64,000 nt of DNA, from positions 310,001 to 374,000 of the forward strand of contig NZ_BJKK01000002.1 in NCBI RefSeq assembly GCF_006538325.1. The letters are read 5' to 3'. Positions 37,922 through 48,111 of the stretch are shown in pieces; position 1 is the stretch's first letter; every line of letters begins with the position of its first letter. The position numbers were made by a program, and so were the translations under genes. Under the pieces are notes generated by a model, which did not search any database, was not told the origin of the DNA, and worked only from the letters and a program-made list of their open reading frames with translations. This DNA is from Alteromonas sp. KUL42 (GTDB taxonomy: Bacteria; Pseudomonadota; Gammaproteobacteria; Enterobacterales; Alteromonadaceae).

Positions 37922-39706
37922 ATGAATATTATTCAGCAGCTAATTCAAGCCTACGGGCAAAAGCAATATCAACAAATCATTTTTTTCATACAACAAAATA
38001 AAGCGCTTTTACTTCAAGAGCCTGTTGTTACTCAATTGTATGCCAATTCATTAAGAGCATTAAATCAAATTGACGAAGCTGAAAAGCAATTGAAAATAAG
38101 TTTGAATGTATTTAAGGAACATCCTGAATTACTTAATAACTTAGGGAATTTGTATTTAGCGATTAATAAAGTGGAATTGGCGATAGACGTATTTATGCGC
38201 GCTCGCCTAGCTGCACCCACTAATGTCGATATCAACTACAATTTAGCGCGGGGTTATATTGCGCTAGAGTCACTTAAAGATGCCAAAGTAGCGATTGAGA
38301 ATACCTTGCGTATTCAACCTTCTCATATCCAAGCTAAAGTTATTTTGGCAGATGTGTTAGTTAAGGAAAAAGATTATCAAAGTGCAATTACTTTATTGGA
38401 GGAGGTAGTCACTAAGCAGCCTGATAGTTTGTTAGCATTGAATAATATCGCAAACGCATATAGAAAATCTGGTGATTTGAGCAGCGCTAAAACATATTTT
38501 GAAAAGGCGCTAACTATTCAAAATAGCAATTCCACTATCCTTCGAAATTATGCAGCGGTACTTGCATTATCAAATGAGCGGCAAAAGGCAAAAGAAACGT
38601 ATTTGAAATGCCTAGAATTGGAAAGCGAGAATTGGACGTTACAAGAAGAATTTTCAAAATTTCTATGGGAAGAAGGCGATAGCGAGCCCTTTTATCATAT
38701 TCATGAATTTTTAGATAAAGAACCCCACAATAACCAATTTAGACTTAATTTTATTCGACTACTGAATCAAGCTGATCTATACATTGAAGCTAACTCACAG
38801 TTGGATAAGCTCATTGAATTAGGCGCTGAGCCTTCAACATTTGCTATAGAGCAAGCACGAGTCTACAGAGAACTCGGTGAATATGAAAAATCTATTGCAT
38901 CATTGGACAACGTAACGAGCCTTACTGGAACTATTCCTTATTTAAGTGAAAAAGGGTATTCACTTTTGTGTGTGGGGCGGGCGGCTGAAGCACAAATATG
39001 TTTTGAAGCATTGATAGATAAACAGCCGAAAAACCAAGGCTGGTGGACAATGCTCTCTACATGTTGGTCTATGACTGGCAATGAACAACAATACCAGTGG
39101 TTGTGTGATTACAGTAAGTTGGTCAGCGTAAGTCGTATTATTTCTGACCTTGATGAATCAAACCGTTTTAATCAGACCTTACGTACAGTGTTAATAGGTC
39201 AACACAACAATCAAAAGCATCCCATAGGCCAGTCTTTGAGAAATGGAACACAAACCTATGAAGATCTTTTTGACAGTCAAGACGCGGTTATTCAAGCGCT
39301 TTCTGAATACATCTTAACCAATGCGAGACAGCATATCGAATCAATAACGGAAGATAAGTCTCATCCGTTTTGTTCGCGCTTAAATCAAGCACTTAATTAC
39401 ATAGGTTCTTGGTCAGTTAGACTGCGTGATGGTGGTTTTCATAAATCTCACTATCACCCCGAAGGTTGGTTAAGTGGTGTGTATTATGTCGATGTTCCAC
39501 AAGCGGTAAATCAACATGGTCAGGGTTGGTTAATGTTCGGACGTGCAGACATCGCAAACCAGCAATTTGAAGGTGATTTCGCAGTTAAACCGGTTGAAGG
39601 AAACGTTGTTTTGTTTCCATCATATATTTGGCACGGCACTAATGCTTTTTCGGGGAATGAGCATAGACTCACAGTAGCTTTTGATATTATCCCCAAGGAA
39701 GATTGA
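37922..39706 (+). CDS. TPR protein with C-terminal Fe(II)/2-oxoglutarate oxygenase domain
   Basis: A 594-residue protein. Residues about 1-370 form roughly ten tetratricopeptide repeats (for example PELLNNLGNLYLAINKVELA and SLLALNNIANAYRKSGDLSSA). The C-terminal about 120 residues are the putative 2OG-Fe(II) oxygenase domain: His507, His510 and His512 in GGFHKSHYHPEG, His571 in IWHGTNAF, and Arg582. TPR-oxygenase fusions of this kind recur in marine gammaproteobacteria and alphaproteobacteria next to TonB-dependent receptors. The repeats suggest a protein partner. Target unknown. Confidence 0.88.
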   Translation: MNIIQQLIQAYGQKQYQQIIFFIQQNKALLLQEPVVTQLYANSLRALNQIDEAEKQLKISLNVFKEHPELLNNLGNLYLAINKVELAIDVFMRARLAAPTNVDINYNLARGYIALESLKDAKVAIENTLRIQPSHIQAKVILADVLVKEKDYQSAITLLEEVVTKQPDSLLALNNIANAYRKSGDLSSAKTYFEKALTIQNSNSTILRNYAAVLALSNERQKAKETYLKCLELESENWTLQEEFSKFLWEEGDSEPFYHIHEFLDKEPHNNQFRLNFIRLLNQADLYIEANSQLDKLIELGAEPSTFAIEQARVYRELGEYEKSIASLDNVTSLTGTIPYLSEKGYSLLCVGRAAEAQICFEALIDKQPKNQGWWTMLSTCWSMTGNEQQYQWLCDYSKLVSVSRIISDLDESNRFNQTLRTVLIGQHNNQKHPIGQSLRNGTQTYEDLFDSQDAVIQALSEYILTNARQHIESITEDKSHPFCSRLNQALNYIGSWSVRLRDGGFHKSHYHPEGWLSGVYYVDVPQAVNQHGQGWLMFGRADIANQQFEGDFAVKPVEGNVVLFPSYIWHGTNAFSGNEHRLTVAFDIIPKED

Positions 39707-39742
39707 GAAGAACAGTAGATTAACAAATGTTACACACACTAG

Positions 39743-39778
39743 GGGAGTACACGAGATAGTTCTTGTACTCCCTTTTTT
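39743..39778 (+). terminator. Terminator after the TPR-oxygenase gene
   Basis: GGGAGTACA (39743-39751) pairs with TGTACTCCC (39764-39772), followed by TTTTTT. It also faces the end of the minus-strand oxygenase gene. Confidence 0.9.
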
Positions 39779-39796
39779 ATACTGAGAAAAGAAAAC

Positions 39797-40360
39797 TTAA
39801 GAGCTAGCGCGCTCTAATTTAAAGGCAAGTGTAAAACGAGGTGCATAACATATCCTATTAGGTGGTCTTCCCACATGCTTTATCGCACCATGAAATATTG
39901 CTACCCGTGCCGGTTTCGGGCTGCACGCAAACAGGCAATCGTCTTGGTTATTAAAAAAGAGTGTTTCACCGCCCCACTCGATGTTCCATTCAGGTGAAAT
40001 ATAAGTAAGTACCGTAAACTCATCTGCGCTTGGTTCGCAGTCAGTGTGTGTAAACAACATGTCGCCGAATGCTGCGTGGTTAACGTATCCGCGATACGCA
40101 CGGTATGATTTTTGAGTGAGTGCTTCTATGGCTTCCATTGCTCGATGATAAACGGGTAGACTTCTGACTTGCTCGGCGGTCAAATTAACTGCCCAGTGTT
40201 TATATTCTTCAGTGTCAGGGCGTGCAATCTCATCTTTTTTAAAACCACTTGCTTGAAGTCCTTTATATAGACCTTCCGCTTCTTTAGTGGTACACAGATC
40301 ATCAAAAACCCAAACAGGCTTTCCGTCCACTGATATGGAGTGTGTAGGCGTGTATTTCAT
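39797..40360 (-). CDS. Fe(II)/2-oxoglutarate oxygenase, small
   Basis: The frame opens with a TTG at 40390, but ATG 40360 has AAAAAGG five bases before it, giving 187 residues. The oxygenase core is clear: His105 and Asp107 (FTHTDC), His162 (IKHVGRPP), and Arg175 (PRFTLAFKL) as the 2-oxoglutarate-binding residue. WGGETLFF, between them, is typical of the prolyl-hydroxylase-like group. It is the only oxygenase of the cluster on the minus strand, facing the other three. Target unknown. Confidence 0.87.
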   Translation of the reverse strand: MKYTPTHSISVDGKPVWVFDDLCTTKEAEGLYKGLQASGFKKDEIARPDTEEYKHWAVNLTAEQVRSLPVYHRAMEAIEALTQKSYRAYRGYVNHAAFGDMLFTHTDCEPSADEFTVLTYISPEWNIEWGGETLFFNNQDDCLFACSPKPARVAIFHGAIKHVGRPPNRICYAPRFTLAFKLERASS

Positions 40361-40662
40361 GTTTACCTTTTTTACTTTTGGTTTTGCCAAAGTCTACTAG
40401 ATTCAGGTTTTCATTAACAACTAATCAGCGTGATTTCTAAACGTTGTGATGATTATTTGAGCGAGAGGCGTAAAATGTGTTAGGTGTAAATAGTGTGTTA
40501 CTTGACTCCACGTAACATTCCGTGTGAGTATATTATGTTCGTAGTACTGGCAATTGATGTCGGCACTGCATTCCTGAAACAAAATTGTGAAAGTTTTATA
40601 CGCCCCTTGCCCGAATAATTTCCTATCGGCGAGGATTCAAATAAGAAATTTGGTTGGGAACT

Positions 40663-41433
40663 ATGTCCAAAATGAGCAAGAGAACTCTTATTGCTTCTAC
40701 TGTTATGGGTGCATTCGCACTAACAGGTAGCGCAGTCTCTGCAGATACGCTAGAAGATCTTCATAAAGAAGAAGCGAAAATCCACGCGGCTGCAGCGAAA
40801 TCTCAAGAAAAAATCAATACGTTGTTTGAACAATCTCAAGAACTACTTGTTGAGTATCGTCAAACAGTAGATGAGACAGAAAACCTTAAAATCTACAACG
40901 ATTACATCGCTAGCCTTGTCGCAGATCAGCAACGCGGTATCGATTCACTACAGCGTCAAATCGACAGCATCGAAGAAACTAAGCAGGGTATTGTACCTCT
41001 TATGTTCCGCATGATTGACAGCCTAGAGCAGTTCATCAAGCTTGACCGTCCAATTCACTTGGATGAGCGTCTAGCACGTGTTGAGCGTCTTCGCGATCTA
41101 ATGGCTAACTCTAACGTTACTGTTTCTGAACAGTTCCGTCAGGTACTAGAAGCTTATCTAGTAGAAGTTGAGTACGGCACTAAAATCAATTCTTACCAAG
41201 GTACTATCAACAGTGCTGGTACAGAAGTGACTGTGGATTTCTTCAACTTAGGTCGTGCAGCACTATTAGCACTTTCTCTTGACCAAGCACACGCGTGGGT
41301 TTGGAACAACGAGACCCGCACTTGGGAAGAACTAGGCGACGAGTATCTGTCAGCTGTTATTGATGCAGTTAAAATGGCAAATGGCGTCATTCCTGCAGAT
41401 TTGATCAAACTACCAATTAGTGCAGCGGAGTAA
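40663..41433 (+). CDS. DUF3450 protein, periplasmic component of the TonB2 system
   Basis: Starts at ATG 40663 (the frame is open from a TTG at 40654), giving 256 residues. A signal peptide (ALTGSAVSA) is followed by a long coiled coil (about 30-120), then a mixed domain. Proteins of this family lie first in exbB-exbD-tonB operons of Alteromonadales and Vibrionales and are described as a biopolymer-transport or TonB-system component. The mechanism is not established. The six genes to 45615 are spaced by 0-11 bp and form one operon. Confidence 0.85.
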   Translation: MSKMSKRTLIASTVMGAFALTGSAVSADTLEDLHKEEAKIHAAAAKSQEKINTLFEQSQELLVEYRQTVDETENLKIYNDYIASLVADQQRGIDSLQRQIDSIEETKQGIVPLMFRMIDSLEQFIKLDRPIHLDERLARVERLRDLMANSNVTVSEQFRQVLEAYLVEVEYGTKINSYQGTINSAGTEVTVDFFNLGRAALLALSLDQAHAWVWNNETRTWEELGDEYLSAVIDAVKMANGVIPADLIKLPISAAE

Positions 41434-41439
41434 TTGTTA

Positions 41440-42798
41440 ATGAAACCAGTATTCAAAACTCTTTTAGCCGCTGCGACAGTTGCAGTTGCGGCAACCGGAG
41501 CGCAGGCTCAGGAAGCAAAGAGCCTGAAGGACTTGCTTGACCAAGTTCAACAAAACCGTGTATCTGAAGCTCGCCTAGACAAACAACGCGAAGCTGAGTT
41601 CCAATCAGCACGAGCTGATAAGCAAGCATTGCTTAACAAAGCAAAAGCTGACCTTAAAGCAGAACAAAATCGTGGTGACCGTCTACAGAAACAATTCTCA
41701 GACAACGAAGTTACACTTAACGAAAAAGCTGCTGAACTTGACCAGGCGACAGGTACGCTAGGTGAAATGTTCGGTGTGGTACGTCAAGCATCTTCTGAAG
41801 CTTACGGTCGTATCTCTACGTCAATCGTTAGTGCTCAATTCCCTGGCCGTGGTCAATTTCTAGCTGAGATGTCTGAAGATTCTAAGGGTCTTCCAAACAT
41901 CAAAGAACTTGAAGACCTATGGTTTGCACTACAAAAAGAAATGACTGAAGGTGGCGAAGTTGTTCGTTTCACTACAGAAGTTGTTAATCTTGACGGTGGT
42001 TCTTCTCAGCAAGAAGTTGTACGTGTAGGTACTTTCAACCTTGTTGGTGATGCAGGTTACTTGGCTTACGACGCAGAAGCTGAAGTTGTTCAGCCTCTTG
42101 GTCGTCAACCAGACGGTCACTTCGTTGCATCAGCAGGCGATCTAATTGACGCTACTTCTGGTGTTGTTCCTTTCTATGCTGACCCATCTCAAGGTGCAAT
42201 CCTTGGTCTATTGAAGCAGAAAGCGACCATGTCTGAGCGTTATCACGCTGGTGGTCCAGTTGGTTATACCATCACGCTTATGCTTGGTGTTGGTCTACTA
42301 ATCGGTCTTTACAAGATGATTACGCTAACAGTTGTTGGTGGCAAAATGCGTTCACAACTTAAGAACGTGAGCAGCCCTTCTGAAGGTAACCCTCTAGGTC
42401 GTATCCTTAAAGTTTATCAAGAGAACAAAACAGCTGATGCTGAAAACCTTGAACTTAAGCTTGATGAAGCAATTCTACGTGAACTTCCACGTATCGAAAG
42501 CGGTATCAACGTAATCAAGATTTTCGCGGCTATCGCTCCTCTTCTAGGTCTACTAGGTACGGTACTTGGTATGATCGAGACATTCCAAACTATCACACTA
42601 TTCGGTACTGGTGACCCACGTATGATGGCAGGAAGTATCTCAATGGCACTTGTAACTACGGCTCAAGGTATTATCGCGGCATTGCCTCTAATCCTTACTC
42701 ATAGCATCGTAGCTTCACGTAGCAAGTCAATCATCCACATTCTTGATGAGCAAACTGCGGGTATCGTAGCTGCTCACACAGAGTCGGAGAAGGCGTAA
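41440..42798 (+). CDS. MotA/TolQ/ExbB proton-channel protein with periplasmic coiled coil (TtpC-like)
   Basis: ATG 41440 is chosen over the TTG at 41434; GGAG stands about ten bases before. The 452-residue product has a signal peptide (about 1-24), a charged coiled coil (about 25-100) and a periplasmic domain, then three membrane helices (about 275-295, 360-385 and 405-430) with the TolQ/ExbB core (IFAAIAPLLGLLGTVLGMIETF). Vibrio TtpC, needed for TonB2 function, has this architecture. It would sit beside the ExbB encoded next. Confidence 0.9.
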   Translation: MKPVFKTLLAAATVAVAATGAQAQEAKSLKDLLDQVQQNRVSEARLDKQREAEFQSARADKQALLNKAKADLKAEQNRGDRLQKQFSDNEVTLNEKAAELDQATGTLGEMFGVVRQASSEAYGRISTSIVSAQFPGRGQFLAEMSEDSKGLPNIKELEDLWFALQKEMTEGGEVVRFTTEVVNLDGGSSQQEVVRVGTFNLVGDAGYLAYDAEAEVVQPLGRQPDGHFVASAGDLIDATSGVVPFYADPSQGAILGLLKQKATMSERYHAGGPVGYTITLMLGVGLLIGLYKMITLTVVGGKMRSQLKNVSSPSEGNPLGRILKVYQENKTADAENLELKLDEAILRELPRIESGINVIKIFAAIAPLLGLLGTVLGMIETFQTITLFGTGDPRMMAGSISMALVTTAQGIIAALPLILTHSIVASRSKSIIHILDEQTAGIVAAHTESEKA

Positions 42799-42799
42799 T

Positions 42800-43324
42800 A
42801 TGAATTACCTGATTGGATTATTCGAATCGGTCAGGGACTTTATCGCTACCGGCGGTGACGTACTTTACTTCGTTGCTGCCGCGCTCTTTCTCATGTGGGT
42901 ATTAATGATTGAGCGTTACTGGTATTTAACCTCGGTCTTCCCAAAGGTGAAGAAAAACATCATCGCAAATTGGGATGCCCGAGCAGATACCACTTCATGG
43001 TATGCGCATAGAATCCGTGACGCGTGGATTTCTCAAGCGTCAGACGACCTAAACGCTAGAATGCTGATTATTAGAACCATCATTGCAATGTGTCCGTTAA
43101 TCGGTCTACTTGGAACAGTGACCGGTATGATCAGTGTTTTCGAGACAATGGCAACACAGGGCACCAGCAACGCTCGTCTAATGGCTGCTGGTATCTCTAT
43201 GGCAACTATCCCGACAATGGCGGGAATGGTAGCCGCGCTATCTGGACTGTTCATCAGTTCACGTCTTGAAGCGAAAGTGAAGCTGGCAAGAGAAGGGCTA
43301 GTTGATAGCCTGCCACATCATTAG
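42800..43324 (+). CDS. exbB: Biopolymer transport protein ExbB (TonB2 system)
   Basis: A 174-residue three-helix proton-channel subunit. The N-terminal helix (about 18-40), a cytoplasmic loop, and two further helices holding the core CPLIGLLGTVTGMISVFETMA and MATIPTMAGMVAALSGLF match ExbB2. It starts 2 bp after the TtpC-like gene. Confidence 0.93.
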   Translation: MNYLIGLFESVRDFIATGGDVLYFVAAALFLMWVLMIERYWYLTSVFPKVKKNIIANWDARADTTSWYAHRIRDAWISQASDDLNARMLIIRTIIAMCPLIGLLGTVTGMISVFETMATQGTSNARLMAAGISMATIPTMAGMVAALSGLFISSRLEAKVKLAREGLVDSLPHH

Positions 43325-43335
43325 AGAGAGAGATT

Positions 43336-43734
43336 ATGGCTCGAAAAGTCAGAACCGAGGAAGAAGATGCACAGATCGACATGACGCCCATGTTGGATAT
43401 CGTGTTTATCATGCTTATCTTCTTTATCGTTACCACTGTTTTCGTTAAAGAAGCAGGGATTGAAGTTAACAAGCCAGATGCGAGCCAGGCGATTCTTCAC
43501 AAAAACGCAAACATTTTCATTGCTGTTACAGAAGATGGAAATGTTTGGTTAGACAAACGTGAAGTAGCGCCGGACAGCGTAAGAGCGAATATTGAAAGAC
43601 TGCTTACCGAGCAGCCAACTGACTACGTAATCATTCAAGCTGATGTTAAAGCTAAGCATGGTTTGGTAGTTGAAATTATGGACCAAGTTAAAGCCGCTGG
43701 CGTTAACAGAGTCTCGGTAGCGGCAAGGGGATAA
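43336..43734 (+). CDS. exbD: Biopolymer transport protein ExbD (TonB2 system)
   Basis: A 132-residue protein with one N-terminal membrane helix (about 17-38). The motif [16 protein letters not shown] contains the Asp that carries protons in ExbD. The periplasmic domain follows (ITVTEDG-like strand and [18 protein letters not shown]). Confidence 0.94.
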   Translation: MARKVRTEEEDAQIDMTPMLDIVFIMLIFFIVTTVFVKEAGIEVNKPDASQAILHKNANIFIAVTEDGNVWLDKREVAPDSVRANIERLLTEQPTDYVIIQADVKAKHGLVVEIMDQVKAAGVNRVSVAARG

Positions 43735-43735
43735 G

Positions 43736-44347
43736 ATGTTACGTATAATTGTATCTATATTATTAGGTGCTGGTGTTGCATTCGCCCTTTTCGTTCTAAT
43801 GGCAAAGTTGATTGAAAACTCATCTAGACCAGCAGACGAAGTACCGCCTGCACCGGTGATCGATATTGTAATGCAGGAACCAGACGACCAAACGCAAACG
43901 CGTACTCGTGTTCCACCGCCGCCTCCGCCTCCGCCGCCTCAGCCTCCAAAAATGGAGCAAGTTGAGCCGGAAACTGCGGAACCAGATGCAGATGGCTTTA
44001 GTTTAGCTATTCCTGCTGTAGACACTGGTGGTGTGGGTGTGAACATTGGTGGTGTTGGTGCAATGCAACGTGACGGTGATGCAACACCTATCGTTCGTAT
44101 CGACCCGAAATATCCACCTGATGCAGCCCGTGATGGCCGTGAAGGTTGGGTACGCCTATCTTTTACTATCAACGAAGTTGGTGGTGTTGAAGATATCGAA
44201 GTGATCGAAGCTGAGCCTAAGCGCGTGTTCGATCGTGAAGCTCGTCGTGCACTTCGTAAGTGGAAGTACAAGCCTAAGATTGTTGACGGTAAAGCGGTTA
44301 AACAACCTGGCATGTTCGTACAGCTAGACTTTAAACTGGAGCAATGA
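43736..44347 (+). CDS. tonB: TonB protein (TonB2 type)
   Basis: A 203-residue protein: an N-terminal membrane helix (about 4-24), a Pro-rich spacer including a run of nine prolines (about 62-70), a Gly-rich link, and the C-terminal TonB domain (about 120-203; [18 protein letters not shown], and [12 protein letters not shown]). It delivers proton-motive force to outer-membrane receptors. Its last bases overlap the next gene's start (ATGA). Confidence 0.94.
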   Translation: MLRIIVSILLGAGVAFALFVLMAKLIENSSRPADEVPPAPVIDIVMQEPDDQTQTRTRVPPPPPPPPPQPPKMEQVEPETAEPDADGFSLAIPAVDTGGVGVNIGGVGAMQRDGDATPIVRIDPKYPPDAARDGREGWVRLSFTINEVGGVEDIEVIEAEPKRVFDREARRALRKWKYKPKIVDGKAVKQPGMFVQLDFKLEQ

Positions 44348-45615
44348 TCATGATGAAACGTACATTCAAAATGTCAGCCGTTGCTTTAGTCCTTGGCGCA
44401 GGTGCGATTCTTTCGGCACCCGTAGCTATGGCGCAGTCAGCCCCTGTTATTTGCCCAGGTTATGAAAAGGGTAAAACAACGCTAGTGGGTGAGCGTACTG
44501 GTAAAAAAGTACAAAAGGCATTCGAATTCTATAACCAAGATTTGGTTGATGACGCACTTAATGTGCTGTACGAAATCGACCCGTCTGACGATTTCGATAA
44601 AGCCTATGTGCAACGTTTTATCGGTAACTTACTTGCTTCGCAGGAAGGCCAAGGCGGTAAAGCATTAGGCTATCTAGTACAATCTGTAGAGCCTCGAGTA
44701 CTTAACGATATCGAGCATTCTCAAACACTTAAACTTTTGGGTGATTTGAGTATGCAAGAAGAGAAGTACACTGATGCCATTAAATGGTATGGCAAATGGA
44801 TGGACTTTACATGTAAAACGGACGCAGACGTATATACGCGTTTGGCACAGGCATATTACGAGTCTAAGCAATTAGACAAAATGGTAGAGCCTGCAGACAA
44901 AGCAATTGCTTTGTATGAAGAGCCAAACAAAAACCCGTATGTACTAAAGTTAACGTCGTACTACGAACGTAAGATGTATCCAGAAACCGTTGCCGTTGCT
45001 GAAGATTTAGTGCGCACATTCCCTGAAGAGGGTACTTGGTGGTCGCGTCTAGGTTTCTTCTATCTTCTTGTTGAAGACTATAAAAAAGGTCTTTCAACTT
45101 TCGAGTTAGCCTACAACCAAGGTTATCTAGAAAAAGAGAACGAAATAAAGACACTTGCTCAGCTTTATCAAACTAACGGTATGCCATACCGAGCGGCTAA
45201 GCTGCTTGAAAAGCATATGAAAGATGGTTTGGTTAAGAACGATGCAGACATGCTTGCAAATATTGCCAATGCATATCATCAGGCGAAGAACTTCTCTCAA
45301 GCTGCTGGGCTATATGCTCAGGCTGCTCAGAAGAGTTCGGACCCAGAGCATTACAGAAAGCAAGGTACACTGCTAATGATTGCTGAGGACTACAAAGGTG
45401 CTATTAAAGCACTTGAAAATGCCCTTGAGCGTGGTGCTGATGATCCTGAAAAGATTCACTTCTCACTTATGGAAGCGAATTTCTACGCAGGGGACTTCAA
45501 AGCAGCATATAAGCATGTGTTAGAAGCTAAGAAAGATCGCTCTTTACGCAGAAACGCTGCTGCGTGGGAACCTTATATCAAGGAAAAAGCGAAAAACCGC
45601 GGTATTAACATTTAG
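44344..45615 (+). CDS. TPR protein of the TonB2 operon
   Basis: A 423-residue protein with signal peptide (ending APVAMAQ, about 1-31) and a helical repeat array (about 50-400), several repeats being recognisable TPRs. Proteins of this type are annotated as putative TonB-system components in relatives. It begins at an ATGA overlap with tonB; in-frame ATG codons at 44350 and 44353 are also possible. It may scaffold the complex in the periplasm (inference). Confidence 0.85.
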   Translation: MIMMKRTFKMSAVALVLGAGAILSAPVAMAQSAPVICPGYEKGKTTLVGERTGKKVQKAFEFYNQDLVDDALNVLYEIDPSDDFDKAYVQRFIGNLLASQEGQGGKALGYLVQSVEPRVLNDIEHSQTLKLLGDLSMQEEKYTDAIKWYGKWMDFTCKTDADVYTRLAQAYYESKQLDKMVEPADKAIALYEEPNKNPYVLKLTSYYERKMYPETVAVAEDLVRTFPEEGTWWSRLGFFYLLVEDYKKGLSTFELAYNQGYLEKENEIKTLAQLYQTNGMPYRAAKLLEKHMKDGLVKNDADMLANIANAYHQAKNFSQAAGLYAQAAQKSSDPEHYRKQGTLLMIAEDYKGAIKALENALERGADDPEKIHFSLMEANFYAGDFKAAYKHVLEAKKDRSLRRNAAAWEPYIKEKAKNRGINI

Positions 45616-45632
45616 TACTTCGGGTTAGCTAT

Positions 45633-45658
45633 AAAAGCCTCCAATCGGAGGCTTTTTT
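45633..45658 (+). terminator. Terminator of the TonB2 operon
   Basis: AAAAGCCTCC, loop AATC, GGAGGCTTTTTT. A strong terminator 18 bp after the operon. Confidence 0.93.
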
Positions 45659-45751
45659 GTTGTCTGTGGACCGTTAAAAATTTGACCCTAATTTTAGTTT
45701 CCGATGTGAAATGAAAATACATCGTAGATTCGATATGGTACTTATCTGTTC

Positions 45752-47197
45752 TTAACAGAACTCAAGGGCTTCAAGTATCCATTTACGCATAACCTGCGTT
45801 ACTCCTTTTATCCCCGAGATACCAAAAAGTTGAGCCATCCTTTCAACATTGATGATTGGTTTTTTGAGTTCAATAAGACAAGTAGAAACAAGAAGTGGAT
45901 TTACCTCGCTGGTTTTAGTGCATTGGTCGCTTGGTTTAGTTTCTAGTCCTGAAGTTCCACAAAGTGATTGTTTCTCTTCAATAGCTACTGCTATTTTATT
46001 TATAATGGGCCAGACATCATCAAGAGATCGATGTCCACGTGAAAAGTGCATTAGCTTTTTTCTGTAATCTTCTCTCGTGTCTAATGGAAGGTCACTAAAG
46101 CTAGTTGAGGATTGTTCAAGGTGTTTGTTACGAATCAGCCGTTCAACAACGAATTTAACGCAGTTGCTATCCGTTTTAACAGCGAGTGCACTGGTTTCGC
46201 CACTGGCTTTGTTACGTTTCTTACCTTCATCAACGATTAAAAAACCATTTTTCTGCCAAAATTTATTCAGTTCTGGTGTTTGACCATAAGAGGTTAGTAC
46301 GCCGTCTATTTGTTTTTCGGCTGCTGCCTTTAATACATTTTGTAAAACACAGCTGCCGATTCCCTTAGATTGCAACTCTGGTAATACTGCAATACGGTTG
46401 ATTCGCCAATACTTGTACTTAGCTATCTCTGGGTCTGCACTTAAAAGCGCTAATCGTTGTGCACCCAAGTGACCTTTTGGTCTTCGCTTACCGCAAGCTA
46501 TATCTTCAGAGAGTTCGATTAACGGAGTACTGCCTTCGATATTAATGATAGCTGCAGCTATGACTCTGCGTTGAACAATAACCATTGCCAGTATTATATC
46601 GGGGCTGTCCATTATTCGCATTAAGTCATCAGGTGTAGTTTGATAGTGAGCAAGAGATAATAAGTACATTACCTCTTGAAGGTCACTTTCATTAATCTCT
46701 GAAAATTTACTTAATGTAAATTCACACTTCACGTTCCAGTCATGACGTAGCGTTATTTTATTGTGCCTGCGGAGGTTGTCTTGTTGTTCAAAAAGACAGG
46801 TACTTTCAAAGAATGTTTCTATAGGATCATCTTCTGCCCAACGTAATGGTGTTTTTAGTTGAAATACCGACAATGCATGTTCGGTGATTTCTGAGGCATC
46901 AGAATCACACTCTTTGAGGCGGTTAGCTTCCAGCTCAGTGAAAGGATTTTTATGTGTAATTTCTGTCGTTAATAACGGAACCAGTTTGTGCATAAATCCT
47001 TTGCCGCTTCCTTCATAACCTTGAAGTGTGGTGCTGAGCACCCAATTGGGGAATTGCCGTACAATGTTGAGTATAACTGGAATAGGAAAAGAAGCGGCTT
47101 CATCCACTATGACATACTGATGGTTCGTTTGTTTGTGATTGTTAAAAAAACTCACTATCAGGGGCAACCCAGCGCACCATCGCCTTCTTAGCACCAT
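45752..47197 (-). pseudogene. tmcA: tRNA(Met) cytidine acetyltransferase TmcA, C-terminal fragment (frameshifted)
   Basis: From the segment HQYVIVDEAASFPIP (the DEAA helicase motif) onward this frame is clearly TmcA: then TTLQGYEGSGKGFM, the GNAT acetyl-CoA site INRIAVLPELQSKGIG, and the C-terminal tRNA-binding region. The first about 16 residues of the frame (45752-47197 begins MVLRRRW) are not TmcA; the correct frame there, encoding VRWVAPDSEFF, is shifted at a run of seven A (47154-47160, plus strand). With six A it joins exactly. TmcA makes N4-acetylcytidine at the wobble base of tRNA-Met. Whether the gene is broken or the sequence is wrong cannot be told here. Confidence 0.85.
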
Positions 47198-47274
47198 AAG
47201 TAAACGCTATTTTTGTCGGTGTTGAATTTGAAGCATCTATTTGCATATCTGCTGACAGACTCTTTCTGTTTTTT

Positions 47275-48051
47275 TTACGACGAAGAAACTTTCTTAATAA
47301 TAGTAAAAACTTGTTCAGTGTTGGCTAACAAACTACTGGTGAGCAAGACATCATTCCCTCGCTTTAGTAGCTCTAGAATAAACAGCCCGAGCAACGATGA
47401 TTTGCCTCTTCCTCGTGGTGCAGTTACAACAGCATGTAAACTACCTTTTTGATAAGCCTGCATAAGTAATTCAAAGGCTTTTTCTTGTTCAGCAGATGCA
47501 AAAAGGGAGTGTGCAGCTGAAGGCTGGCCTTTTAGAGTGTGTTTCGTTCTAGACCCAGTGACTACTGGTAAGTCTGGAATTCTGCACACATCGGTGGTGA
47601 GTAATGCTGTAGTTGGTGTATTCGTCAGCTTATCGATAAATCGAGCTAAATAGTGGCTGAAAGACAAAGTAAAGCCATGGGAGATAAACGAGGTATCTAG
47701 GTTACTTGGCCAGGTTGAAAGTGCTGGGCACACTAAAACTAAACTACCACTTCGCCGAATAGTACCTGCTATTGCCATTATATCACCCGGTGCGAAACGT
47801 TTGTGACAATCAATAATAGCAATATCGCACTCAGTGCCTAAAAAATGTTGTCTGCGTTTACCTTTTAACTGGGTACAGTCGAGCTGGTTTATCGTTACCG
47901 AAGTGGGCGCAGAAGAAAGCAACGTTCCGAGTTGCCGATTACAGAACACGACATCGCCACTAATGACTAGAATACGACGATGTAATTCCAAAGTGTTGGC
48001 AAATTGACAATAGGGAGCAAATAGCCAGTCATCTAATTGTAGTTGCGCCAT
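47275..48051 (-). pseudogene. tmcA: tRNA(Met) cytidine acetyltransferase TmcA, N-terminal fragment (frameshifted)
   Basis: The 258-residue frame holds the N-terminal domain and the Walker A motif APRGRGKSS (Lys217) of TmcA, then stops after IIKKVSSS beside a run of eight T (plus strand 47269-47276). Removing one base there continues into the frame KKNRKSLSADMQ..., which runs about 40 residues to the second break at 47154. Both breaks together restore a single frame of about 765 codons, longer than the 671 of E. coli TmcA. The region 47198-47274 belongs to this gene. Confidence 0.82.
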
Positions 48052-48111
48052 GAACGTTTTTTTTCGGTATAATCTAAGCTGTATATTAACGATTTATAAC
48101 GAGGAATTCGA

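Noticed and set aside
43939..44313. Minus-strand ORF of 124 codons inside tonB
   Set aside because: It is the antisense of the TonB Pro- and Gly-rich part, and the product is low-complexity.
47213..47452. Plus-strand ORF opposite tmcA
   Set aside because: It lies over the tmcA coding frame, antisense, with no family features.
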